Below, piece by piece: positions 40,614-48,268 of a stretch of 64,000 nt of DNA (within the stretch, counting starts at the first letter, position 1; each line of letters begins with the position of its first letter). The notes under the pieces were generated by a model. The model was given only the letters and a program-made list of their open reading frames with translations, had not been told where the DNA came from and ran no database searches. Where the stretch lies: the NCBI GenBank assembly GCA_038750655.1, contig JBCDGZ010000021.1, forward strand, positions 1-64,000, read 5' to 3'. The translations under genes and the position numbers were made by a program. The DNA is from JBCDGZ01 sp038750655 (GTDB lineage Bacteria > Bacteroidota > Bacteroidia > Chitinophagales > Saprospiraceae).

Positions 40614-42536
40614 CTATTCTAAAATTAAGGTGTATTTCTTTGGGTATTTCACCGAATACCTAAAGCCGAGCTGTCGGCTTTTGCTTCCATCGATTTTCAT
40701 TTTCCAGGTCAATATCCCCGTATCTTCATCCAGTGCTGCCCCCTCGTAGGCCTCTTTCTTCACCTCAATCATCTGGTTACCAGAAATTGGGAACTGGTCT
40801 TCGATAACCAGATTGATCGGCTGTGATTTTTTATTGCGGATTTCAATTTCCCAGGCTCGGGTCTGCGTTTTTTTATTGCCGAGAAACTGGCGCTTGGTGA
40901 AGTCTTTCACCCGGGTGCGCTTCACCACGATGCTTTTATCGCGGCCCAATGAGATGGCCAAGGTATCTTCGATATTTTCCACATTGAGGAAAGACTTCCC
41001 CACGAAGGTGCCTTCGAAGAAAAGATTGGCTTCTCCGCTTAGGAGGTAGAGGTCTTCCCAGTCGGTGACTTGAGCGGTAAGGAAGGCATCCGAGTCAAGC
41101 TTGGGGACGCAGTAATATTCGTAGTAGGCCGGAAGCTCATGCTGCTTGATGATAACTAGGTTTTGCTTGCCGTCAGCTGAAATGGTGTAGGGTAAATCGA
41201 TTTTGAATTCTACGGTAGTCGTTTTCTGCTTGGTTTGTGATTTAACGGGAATAGTAGCCGCTATCTTAGTTTGATCGCGACCTTTTTTCTCTCTACGCCG
41301 CGCTATTGATCGGCGTCGCTTCTCCTTAAGCACCTTTCTGCTAGAAGTATTGTCTTGAGCGATAACCACCTCGGCCAATGATGCCTCCTGATTTTTGAGT
41401 ACGATGTTCATGGTTGAGCTATTGATGTTGGTCTCCAAAGATTGGTAGCCTACGTAGGAAACGACAATCTTGCTGGCATTGGAGGGTAGCCTTAAGCTGT
41501 AATTACCGTCGTAGTCCGTTGAAGCACCGGTCGTCGTTCCTTTGACCATTATATTGGCGCCAATCAAGGGCTCTCCGTATTCATCCATTATCTTACCGCT
41601 GAGTATTGAGCTGCCATTGTAGACACCGCTGTAAGCTTTAGATTGATAGGAGCGAGTGTTGCTGGCGATTGGTGCTGAGAAATCCAGCTGCCAGGGCAGC
41701 AGCGTCGGTTTAATTCCCGATTGGTTGATGTCTCCATTAGATAGGGTCAATTTTACATCCTTCCAGTCCTCCCCCGAGGTTTGGTAGACACTAGCCTTAT
41801 AAATCAGTTGCATAGGACTTTGAATGTCTTTGACGCGAAGATCGTAGTTGGCAAACCACCCTGCGTTTTGTACGACGTAGCTGAGTAGAAAATCGGCGGA
41901 GGTGGCCGTCTTGGAGTTGAGTGCCAGCACGATCTCGCTGGTGTATTGTCCTCGGTTGGCATTCAGCTCCTTAAGCTGCGCTTGCACCTTGACCAGCATC
42001 ACCTTGGCCTCGAAGGTCTTTTTATCGATCTTCAACAGTTCCAATTTGATCTCTTTCAATCGTTCCCGATAAAAATCGGCAGTGGCACGCAGTTCACTGA
42101 TTTGAACCCCATTTTGCTGCCCTCCGATGGATTTATTGCTTAAGATGAGGGATTCTTCTTCTCGGTAAACTCCAGAGAGGGCTTGCTGCATTTTAATCTC
42201 TTCATCTAGGCTTTTTTGTACATCAACCAAGCTGTCGATTTGTGAGGTGGTCTTGGCCGCTTCAAAATAATCGAGCTGATGGACGACGGCCAGGAGGGTG
42301 AAGTCACCGTCGGCCTTTACCTGTATACTGTTTTTATCAATGTTGGGGGAGATACCGGTGAATTTGATGTAGGAATTACCCGCAGGAATCGTGGTCTGAG
42401 CAGTTCGGCTCACCTGCGCTCCTTTTTTAAAAATAGTGACGTGTTTGATGGTGGATTTGACTTCTTTCTCAATGTTTTCGGCGGGCAGTTGGACACTGAG
42501 CAGTAGTACGAGGAGTATACAAACGTAGTTTTTCAT
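40614..42536 (-). CDS. DUF4139 protein with CarboxypepD_reg-like insert
   Basis: Exported protein of 640 residues with signal peptide MKNYVCILLVLLLSVQLPA. An N-terminal DUF4140-like region (ITHVTIFKKGAQVSR-type start, coiled coil about 100-190) is followed by a DUF4139 region. Between its halves sits a SusC-type carboxypeptidase-regulatory beta-sandwich (SGKIMDEYGEPLIGANIMVK ... KIVVSYVGYQSLE, about 312-378). Next is a very basic stretch (KEKRRRSIARRREKKGR), then the C-terminal DUF4139 part. Such proteins are related to the MuiA family; function is unknown. A perfect 11-bp inverted repeat overlaps its start codon. Confidence 0.85.
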   Translation of the reverse strand: MKNYVCILLVLLLSVQLPAENIEKEVKSTIKHVTIFKKGAQVSRTAQTTIPAGNSYIKFTGISPNIDKNSIQVKADGDFTLLAVVHQLDYFEAAKTTSQIDSLVDVQKSLDEEIKMQQALSGVYREEESLILSNKSIGGQQNGVQISELRATADFYRERLKEIKLELLKIDKKTFEAKVMLVKVQAQLKELNANRGQYTSEIVLALNSKTATSADFLLSYVVQNAGWFANYDLRVKDIQSPMQLIYKASVYQTSGEDWKDVKLTLSNGDINQSGIKPTLLPWQLDFSAPIASNTRSYQSKAYSGVYNGSSILSGKIMDEYGEPLIGANIMVKGTTTGASTDYDGNYSLRLPSNASKIVVSYVGYQSLETNINSSTMNIVLKNQEASLAEVVIAQDNTSSRKVLKEKRRRSIARRREKKGRDQTKIAATIPVKSQTKQKTTTVEFKIDLPYTISADGKQNLVIIKQHELPAYYEYYCVPKLDSDAFLTAQVTDWEDLYLLSGEANLFFEGTFVGKSFLNVENIEDTLAISLGRDKSIVVKRTRVKDFTKRQFLGNKKTQTRAWEIEIRNKKSQPINLVIEDQFPISGNQMIEVKKEAYEGAALDEDTGILTWKMKIDGSKSRQLGFRYSVKYPKKYTLILE

Positions 42537-42572
42537 AAGGTAAATACTTTAGGAGATGGACATTTACCTTAT
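42535..42572 (-). promoter_or_regulatory. Inverted repeat overlapping the DUF4139 start codon
   Basis: ATAAGGTAAAT (42535-42545) and ATTTACCTTAT (42562-42572) are a perfect 11-bp inverted repeat with a 16-base loop. In the minus-strand mRNA the second arm runs into the AU of the AUG. It could be an mRNA hairpin hiding the start or a repressor operator. Confidence 0.6.
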
Positions 42573-42616
42573 GGATGCAGGAAGAGGGAGAATTACATAA
42601 ATCGGCGAGCGTTTTT

Positions 42617-43375
42617 TTATTTTTTTACAACCAGATGGGGGACTTCTTCCAGTTTCCAGTCGATGACTAGACCTTTGGCCAGGCGGCGGGCTACCGCAGC
42701 ACCGTAAAGCAGTTCGGCCAGATAGAGGGCGGCTTCGAAGGACTTTGCACCACCAGCGGAAGTGATGTATTTGCCATCGTGGACGAAAAGGACCTCTTCG
42801 TAGACTTCCAGTTGGGGAAACATTTTGCGGTAGGCTTCCACGTCGCTGGGGAAGGTCGTGGAGGCGACGCCGTCGAGTAAGCCGGCTTTAGCCAGGACGA
42901 AGGCTCCGTCGCAGTGGGAGGTCACATACTGGGCCTGCCCCGCCGCCTTTTTCACAAAATCCAATAGGGCTTGATCCTCCAAATCGCTGTCCAAATGATG
43001 CTCCGCACTCGGCACAATCAAAATGTCAATCGGCGGCAATTGATCGGTCAAGTAATTGTAATCCGGGAGCAGCCGAATCCCTTCAAAAGTTGTAATAGGT
43101 TCCCGAGTATTGGCCACCATAAAGACATTCATCGCCTTGATGCTGTCCCTAAAAATGGTGTGCTGAAAAATATCGAAAGGAGCAGTTAACTCTGTATTAT
43201 ACACCCCATCCATAATCAAAAAAGCCGCATTGTACCGCCCCGCTTTCAGTTGAGGTTTCAGTAGGGGAACAACAAGTTCGTCGCTATCCTTCAACACCAC
43301 TTCAGGGGGCGACATTTCGCAGGCCGCAATCGTCAACAGGCAAAGGTGGATAAGTAAGGAAAGTGTATTTTTCAT
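42617..43375 (-). CDS. DJ-1/PfpI family lipoprotein
   Basis: 252 residues from ATG 43375, 10 bases downstream of the MutS-related stop; a start at 43396 would overlap that gene. The N-terminus MKNTLSLLIHLCLLTIAACE is a lipoprotein signal. The body is a class I glutamine amidotransferase-like DJ-1/PfpI domain, as in the sensor part of AraC-type regulators: AFLIMDGVYNTELTAPFDIF, ILIVPSAEHH and the nucleophile elbow YVTSHCDGAFVLAKAGLLDG (Cys). The family includes chaperone-deglycases, isonitrile hydratases and non-enzymatic sensors; which applies is unknown. Periplasmic lipoprotein anchoring is uncommon for this family. Confidence 0.85.
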   Translation of the reverse strand: MKNTLSLLIHLCLLTIAACEMSPPEVVLKDSDELVVPLLKPQLKAGRYNAAFLIMDGVYNTELTAPFDIFQHTIFRDSIKAMNVFMVANTREPITTFEGIRLLPDYNYLTDQLPPIDILIVPSAEHHLDSDLEDQALLDFVKKAAGQAQYVTSHCDGAFVLAKAGLLDGVASTTFPSDVEAYRKMFPQLEVYEEVLFVHDGKYITSAGGAKSFEAALYLAELLYGAAVARRLAKGLVIDWKLEEVPHLVVKK

Positions 43376-43385
43376 AAAGCGGTCT

Positions 43386-45176
43386 TTATTCTTCAATCTT
43401 AATCCCCATATTCTTCATCAGTAAAGTGGCATTAAAACTTTTGCTTACGCCCTTTTTCAATTTATAATCAAAATCCAGCTCCCCATCGCGAATCTCTACC
43501 TCCATGCACAGGTTTTCAATCGCTCCTGCTGACTGGGCTTCCAGTCCTCCGAGCTCCAAATCGTGCGTAGCGATAATCCCTGAGCCCTTGCTGCGGATGA
43601 GCTGCTGGATCAGCGCCTTGGAGCCCGTATGGCGGTCATTGGAATTAGTGCCTTTCAGGATTTCATCAAGCAAAAAGAAGATATTGGGCTGGCTCTCCAC
43701 CGCCTCGATGATGGTCTTGAGGCGTTTCAGCTCGGCGTAGAAGGAGGAGGTGCTTTCGTGCAAGGCATCCTGGGTACGCATGCTGCTGTGTACCTGCAAG
43801 ATGGGCAAGCGGAAGGTCGCGGCGCAGACCGGCGCACCAGCTACTGCCAGTACAATATTCAGCCCCACCGTTCGCAAAAAAGTACTTTTTCCCGCCATAT
43901 TAGAGCCCGTTACGAGCTTGATGTGGCCCTCGGTAGGAATATCAATATCATTACTCACCATTTGTCGGGGGGAAATCAGTGGATGGCCGAGGTCTCTAGC
44001 GTATACCAAAGGCTCCTCGCTGATCTCAGGAGTCGTCCAGTGCGGATGATTGTAAGCCAATGTCGCCAAGCTGGCCAGGGCTTCAAACTCCGCCAGGGCC
44101 TCAAACCATTGGGGCAAATACTCCCGCTGCTGTGTCTGCCAGCGTTCCAGCCGAAGCATCCATTGTAAGTCCCATAGACCAATGACGTTAAGGATGATGG
44201 CGAAGGCATTATAGCGGACATTGAGCTGACTGATGATATAGGACAGTCGAGCGATGCTGGCTGAAGCCGGCGGGCTGCCTTTAAATGCACGCTGTAAGCC
44301 CTGTAGTCGCTCGCTTTTGAACTCCGTTGCTTCGATCCGGGCGATGAGCTTGGCGTAGGTCCCCAAAATACTACTCGCTTTGGCGGTGAGATTATGGGTG
44401 TCATTGATGCGCTCCAGGTACTGGCGTAGGATAAGGATGGGAGGGATCAAAAAGAGCAGCCCCGCCTGCCAGGGGATGTAGCCTTGGATAACCAGAACGG
44501 CCCCAATGATGGACCAGAGCGGATTGAGGTACATCGCAATTTGTAGGGTCGTATTGTCTTTGACGAAGGTGGGGCGCTGTAACCAGTTGGTCAGCGCCTT
44601 AGCGTGGTGGATATGGTCTTCGGCGTCCATACCTTCGGCCTGGAAGTCTTGCCGCCAGTCGAGGAGGGGCTTGAGTTCGGCGCTGGCGGCCTGCCGGGCT
44701 AGGATGTCCGCCTTGGTGGCCGGCGTGCTCAGGTACTGCGCCAATCGGGCACTTCCGAGGGCGGAGCTGGTGCGATTGCAGTATTGAAACATGGAGTGTT
44801 CCCCAAAAATATCAAGGTCATAGCTGTAGGGATGTAAGGGTTCTACAAATTCTTGCCCAGCAGCAAACTGCCCGTACTCGTGGTCCAGCGCTTGAAGCTC
44901 CTGGTCATTGATGGTGCTTAGGTGTTCTAGGTGCTGCTTGCGTCGCTGCATTCGAAGGTGCCAGCGCACGAAGCGGGCGAAGCCCAGTAGGAAGAGAACC
45001 GCAAAACCGCTCGCCCAGGCCCACCCCCAGCTTACCAGCCAAATGAAGGTCCCTACGCCCACAACAAAAATCAGCAGCCGAACCAGTGAAAAGCTGTTGT
45101 AGCGGCCTTCCAACTGCTTGGCCTGCGCCCCAAATTCCTCCGCTCTTTTTTTATAGATCGATTGTAGATTTTTCAT
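43386..45176 (-). CDS. MutS-related DNA-binding ATPase
   Basis: 596 residues from ATG 45176; an in-frame ATG at 45203 is also possible but sits upstream of a perfect promoter box. Two hydrophobic segments (about residues 31-75) and another pair (about 215-255) precede a MutS core domain and the MutS ATPase: LVTGSNMAGKSTFLRTVGLN (Walker A), FFLLDEILKGTNSNDR (Walker B and signature) and IIATHDLELG. The N-terminal mismatch-recognition domain of MutS1 is absent. Membrane-associated MutS-like proteins of this type are common in Bacteroidota and have no assigned repair role. It is divergent from an XRE regulator. Confidence 0.85.
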   Translation of the reverse strand: MKNLQSIYKKRAEEFGAQAKQLEGRYNSFSLVRLLIFVVGVGTFIWLVSWGWAWASGFAVLFLLGFARFVRWHLRMQRRKQHLEHLSTINDQELQALDHEYGQFAAGQEFVEPLHPYSYDLDIFGEHSMFQYCNRTSSALGSARLAQYLSTPATKADILARQAASAELKPLLDWRQDFQAEGMDAEDHIHHAKALTNWLQRPTFVKDNTTLQIAMYLNPLWSIIGAVLVIQGYIPWQAGLLFLIPPILILRQYLERINDTHNLTAKASSILGTYAKLIARIEATEFKSERLQGLQRAFKGSPPASASIARLSYIISQLNVRYNAFAIILNVIGLWDLQWMLRLERWQTQQREYLPQWFEALAEFEALASLATLAYNHPHWTTPEISEEPLVYARDLGHPLISPRQMVSNDIDIPTEGHIKLVTGSNMAGKSTFLRTVGLNIVLAVAGAPVCAATFRLPILQVHSSMRTQDALHESTSSFYAELKRLKTIIEAVESQPNIFFLLDEILKGTNSNDRHTGSKALIQQLIRSKGSGIIATHDLELGGLEAQSAGAIENLCMEVEIRDGELDFDYKLKKGVSKSFNATLLMKNMGIKIEE

Positions 45177-45182
45177 GCCGAG

Positions 45183-45190
45183 CAAAGATA
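45183..45190 (-). promoter_or_regulatory. -7 promoter box directly before the MutS-related ATG
   Basis: The minus strand reads TATCTTTG, a perfect TAnnTTTG, then CTCGGC and ATG (45176). This implies a leaderless transcript and supports 45176 over 45203 as the start. Confidence 0.5.
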
Positions 45191-45241
45191 AGGATTTAGA
45201 CATTTAACACCCTCCCATACCCATACTCTACAGAAAAATAG

Positions 45242-45249
45242 TACTTTTG
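45242..45249 (+). promoter_or_regulatory. -7 promoter box directly before the XRE regulator ATG
   Basis: TACTTTTG is a perfect TAnnTTTG, followed by 8 bases and then ATG 45258. With the mirror-image box of the MutS-related gene this forms a compact divergent promoter region of about 80 bases. Confidence 0.5.
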
Positions 45250-45257
45250 GAAGTCTG

Positions 45258-46745
45258 ATGAGTAACCGTTCACAAAACTCCCGAATCATATTTGGCCTCA
45301 AGGTCAAACAGCTTAGACAAGAGCGTGGCCTGTCCTTCGCCGTGCTGGCCAAGCAAACTGGAATGTCTGTCTCCTACCTCAATGAGATTGAGAAGGGCAA
45401 GAAGTATCCACGTGAAGATAAGATTGAAGTGCTGGCTAAAGCACTGGAAGTCAGTACGGAAGAGCTAATGTCTACGGAGCTGCGCCGCAACCTGGCGCCT
45501 GTTGGAGAATTGCTTAAGTCCAATTTTCTCAATGAATTGCCACTAGACCTATTTGGTATTGAACTGCACAAGGTCGTTGAGATCATCGCCAATGCGCCGA
45601 TGCGCGTGGGGGCCTTTGTTTCCACTTTGGTTGAATTGGTACGCAATTACTCGCTGCGGGAAGAGCACTTTTACCACGGTGCTCTGCGGGCTTATCAGGA
45701 AATGAATTACAATTACTTTGAAGAAATTGAAGAGGCAGCGGCTGAATTTGTTACTCGACACAACTGGCCCAAAGATGGAGCGGTAGCTTTGGACCTGCCT
45801 CGCCAGGTGCTTGCCGAAGAGTTTCAGTACAAAATTGTTGAAGACGGGCTGAAAGATTATCCCGATTTGCAGGAGCTGCATTCCGTCTATTTGCCCAAGC
45901 ATCGCAAACTGTTGCTCAACGATAAGTCCAGCGATACACAAAAGGCATTTCAATTCGGAAAGGAGTTGGGCTTTAATTATTTAGAGCTGAAGGAGCGAGG
46001 CAATGCCTCCTCGCTGCTGCGCATCCGTACCTTCGATGAAGTACTGAGCCATTACAAGGCTAGCTATTTCTCCGTAGCCCTGTTCATTAATCGCGATAGT
46101 TTTGTCAACGATTTGAGACAGTTCTTTGGAAAAAAGCGCTGGGAAGGGGAAGCCTTTCTGGGCTTGATGCATAAATATGGCGCTTTCCCGGCGATGTTAT
46201 TTCAGCGCTTGACCAATGTTCTTCCTCGCTTTTTTGGCCTCTCCCGACTCTTCTTTATGCGGCTTACCCATCATACCGAAGAACAGTGTTTCCATGTAGA
46301 TAAAGAACTGCATCTTGCGACCAACCATTTTCCGCAAGGCAATCGCATCAATGAACACTACAAACGCCGCTGGCTTTCCATCTCGCTTTTGCAAGACCTC
46401 CAAAACATGCAAAAGGAAGGCAAATATGTCGATACCATTGTCGGCGTGCAGCGGTCCCGATACCTGGAAACCGAGGTGGAATACCTCTGCTTTACCCTGG
46501 CTCGGATCGCCTATCCAACCCCCAATATCAATATCAACCTGACACTAGGGGTGGCGATTAACGACGAATTGCGCGATACCATCAAATTTCTTGACGATCC
46601 GTCGATTCGGACGGTGATCATTGATGAAAGCTACAAAGGGATTCCCATCAGGGATTGTAGCGAAAGAGCGGTTCCGACGCATGTTACGGAGAGAAAAGAA
46701 CAACGCCGTCGAATGTATGATGCACTAAAGAAGCTGATCGAGTAA
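45258..46745 (+). CDS. XRE-family transcriptional regulator with long C-terminal domain
   Basis: 495 residues. The N-terminal helix-turn-helix (about 10-70) reads LRQERGLSFAVLAKQTGMSV and SYLNEIEKGKKYP. The remaining 420 residues are a large, mostly helical effector domain, similar in layout to short-chain fatty acyl regulators (ScfR/RamB type) with ALRAYQEMNYNYFEEIEEAA and a C-terminal RSRYLETEVEYLCFTLARIA. No HExxH metalloprotease motif is present, so it is not an ImmA type. If ScfR-like, it may respond to acyl-CoA and control acetate or fatty acid metabolism; this is inference. The stop is 2 bases from a convergent gene. Confidence 0.82.
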   Translation: MSNRSQNSRIIFGLKVKQLRQERGLSFAVLAKQTGMSVSYLNEIEKGKKYPREDKIEVLAKALEVSTEELMSTELRRNLAPVGELLKSNFLNELPLDLFGIELHKVVEIIANAPMRVGAFVSTLVELVRNYSLREEHFYHGALRAYQEMNYNYFEEIEEAAAEFVTRHNWPKDGAVALDLPRQVLAEEFQYKIVEDGLKDYPDLQELHSVYLPKHRKLLLNDKSSDTQKAFQFGKELGFNYLELKERGNASSLLRIRTFDEVLSHYKASYFSVALFINRDSFVNDLRQFFGKKRWEGEAFLGLMHKYGAFPAMLFQRLTNVLPRFFGLSRLFFMRLTHHTEEQCFHVDKELHLATNHFPQGNRINEHYKRRWLSISLLQDLQNMQKEGKYVDTIVGVQRSRYLETEVEYLCFTLARIAYPTPNININLTLGVAINDELRDTIKFLDDPSIRTVIIDESYKGIPIRDCSERAVPTHVTERKEQRRRMYDALKKLIE

Positions 46746-46747
46746 AT

Positions 46748-47242
46748 CTATTCTTTTTCTATTATAATCGTTGCTGTTTCCACTTGATTGCTCCAATGTC
46801 CGGCCCGATCTTGAATCCGGATCGAAAAGGTAGTTTGCTCGGAGCTGTTGGTATCGTCCAGCAAAATACTGTTGTTGAGCACAATGGACAATTCTCCTTG
46901 AATACTTAAACTAGTGCCCTCCGGCGTACGCGGCGACAGATGATAGCCAAAGATCAACAAATCTGGATCGCGATTATCCACCAACTCTACTGTCGTTGCA
47001 TCTGGATCACTCGTCCCTAGATCACCATCGCCGTCTAGGTATTGGATGGTAAAAACAATGGAATCCTGATGTTCAATGATCTGGGTAGTACTGACCGAAA
47101 GCAGTTCGATGGCAGGTACTTCGCTGATCGCAGGATTAGGATCGTTCAGGTTCTCCTCGCTCATGGTTTCTTTGGTGCAAGAAAAGGCCAGGCAGCAAAG
47201 CAGCAAAAGGGAAAAGATGCGAAATATGATGGCTGATTTCAT
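46748..47242 (-). CDS. Hypothetical lipoprotein of the DUF1501 cluster, 164 residues
   Basis: Unknown small lipoprotein. I use ATG 47242 (MKSAIIFRIFSLLLLCCLAF followed by SC); the lipobox Cys is at about residue 22. The rest looks like one Ig-like beta-sandwich of extracellular type: STTQIIEHQDSIVFTIQYLD with DGDGDLGTSDPD, then FSIRIQDRAGHWSNQVET. The DGDGDLG loop may bind calcium. It is the last gene of a five-gene minus-strand cluster, 15 bases after the C-x4-CH lipoprotein. Confidence 0.75.
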   Translation of the reverse strand: MKSAIIFRIFSLLLLCCLAFSCTKETMSEENLNDPNPAISEVPAIELLSVSTTQIIEHQDSIVFTIQYLDGDGDLGTSDPDATTVELVDNRDPDLLIFGYHLSPRTPEGTSLSIQGELSIVLNNSILLDDTNSSEQTTFSIRIQDRAGHWSNQVETATIIIEKE

Positions 47243-47257
47243 CTTGTGCAAAATTGA

Positions 47258-48247
47258 TTATTGAATGCTAAAGGCAAAGTAGGTCTGTATGGCAAATTGC
47301 GTATCATTCTCCGGGATTTCCGTCGGTTCGTCGTGGTCAGAGTCCTGAACATAAGTTCTCAAGTAAACAATATCGCCGACGCCATAGCCCAATGCAAAAG
47401 GATCGATGGTGACATTCTGATAATAGGGGACGACCTGAGCAATAGGTTGACTAAAGGCGGAGTTGACCAGTTGCGGGATAAAAGGAATCTGCATGCTGAA
47501 TTCGTCTGAACTCCTGAAAGTCACATCAGCTGATACCCGTAGTTTATTGTAGGTCAATTCGTTGCCAAAGACTGTCTCACCTTCTGGGGTTTGATCCGCA
47601 AAGAGGAACCACAACGTGATCTTTCCGTCAGATGGGCTTACGCGGAAAGGGTTGTAGAGAAATGATCCTCGGATGGTATCAATGCGCTCGCCCGCCTCAT
47701 TGTAAGCCAGCAGGCCGTAGCAAACCGGTTGGGTACTGCTCAGCTCCGGTAGATTACCGTAGATGTCCGGCGCACCGGCTTCAATCCAATTTTTGATCAA
47801 TGCAATGTTCTCCTCGGGTAGCGGAATTCCACTAGACGGCATCCGCTCGAAATTCGGTGGATTGTGCTCCGTCAAGCGGCGGTAAATCATCGAAAGCGCC
47901 GGGTCGCCCGGCGTCACTCGAAAAGGAACCGAGTCCACCGGAAAATTTTTCTTCACCGGATGGTAGACCAGCGTATTGTACGCGCTCTGGATCGTACGAA
48001 AATCGGGCTCGAAGGTGCCGTCGTGGCAGGCGGGGAGGTTACAACTTGTGGAAAAAATATAAGTGTGCAGCCCCAGAAAGGTATTGGAATCCACCGGTGT
48101 CGTCGGCACCATAGTCTCATCGTAATTTACCGTATCAAAAGGATTAAAAGGGGTCTCTGGCCCCGGCAAATCCGTCGTGCTGGTACTATCCTCACAAGCT
48201 GCGATCAACAGCCCAAAACCCAGAATATAAAAGAACAGCTTTTTCAT
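47258..48247 (-). CDS. Lipoprotein with cytochrome-like C-x4-CH motif, DUF1501 cluster
   Basis: Lipoprotein of 329 residues (MKKLFFYILGFGLLIAACED, lipobox Cys18). FSTSCNLPACHDGTFEPDF places Cys69 and Cys74-His75, a C-x4-CH motif where c-type cytochromes have C-x2-CH. The context, with MPSSGIPLPEENIALIKNWI and EAGAPD, is that of the planctomycete-type PSCyt1 haem domain (RMP..g.pL...ei..l..WI..Ga). A beta-rich C-terminal region with a YQNVTIDPFALGYG stretch follows. Whether haem binds is open. It lies 21 bases after the DUF1501 gene and 15 before the last gene, clearly one operon. Confidence 0.8.
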   Translation of the reverse strand: MKKLFFYILGFGLLIAACEDSTSTTDLPGPETPFNPFDTVNYDETMVPTTPVDSNTFLGLHTYIFSTSCNLPACHDGTFEPDFRTIQSAYNTLVYHPVKKNFPVDSVPFRVTPGDPALSMIYRRLTEHNPPNFERMPSSGIPLPEENIALIKNWIEAGAPDIYGNLPELSSTQPVCYGLLAYNEAGERIDTIRGSFLYNPFRVSPSDGKITLWFLFADQTPEGETVFGNELTYNKLRVSADVTFRSSDEFSMQIPFIPQLVNSAFSQPIAQVVPYYQNVTIDPFALGYGVGDIVYLRTYVQDSDHDEPTEIPENDTQFAIQTYFAFSIQ

Positions 48248-48268
48248 GCTAGAGAATTTAAAGAAGTA

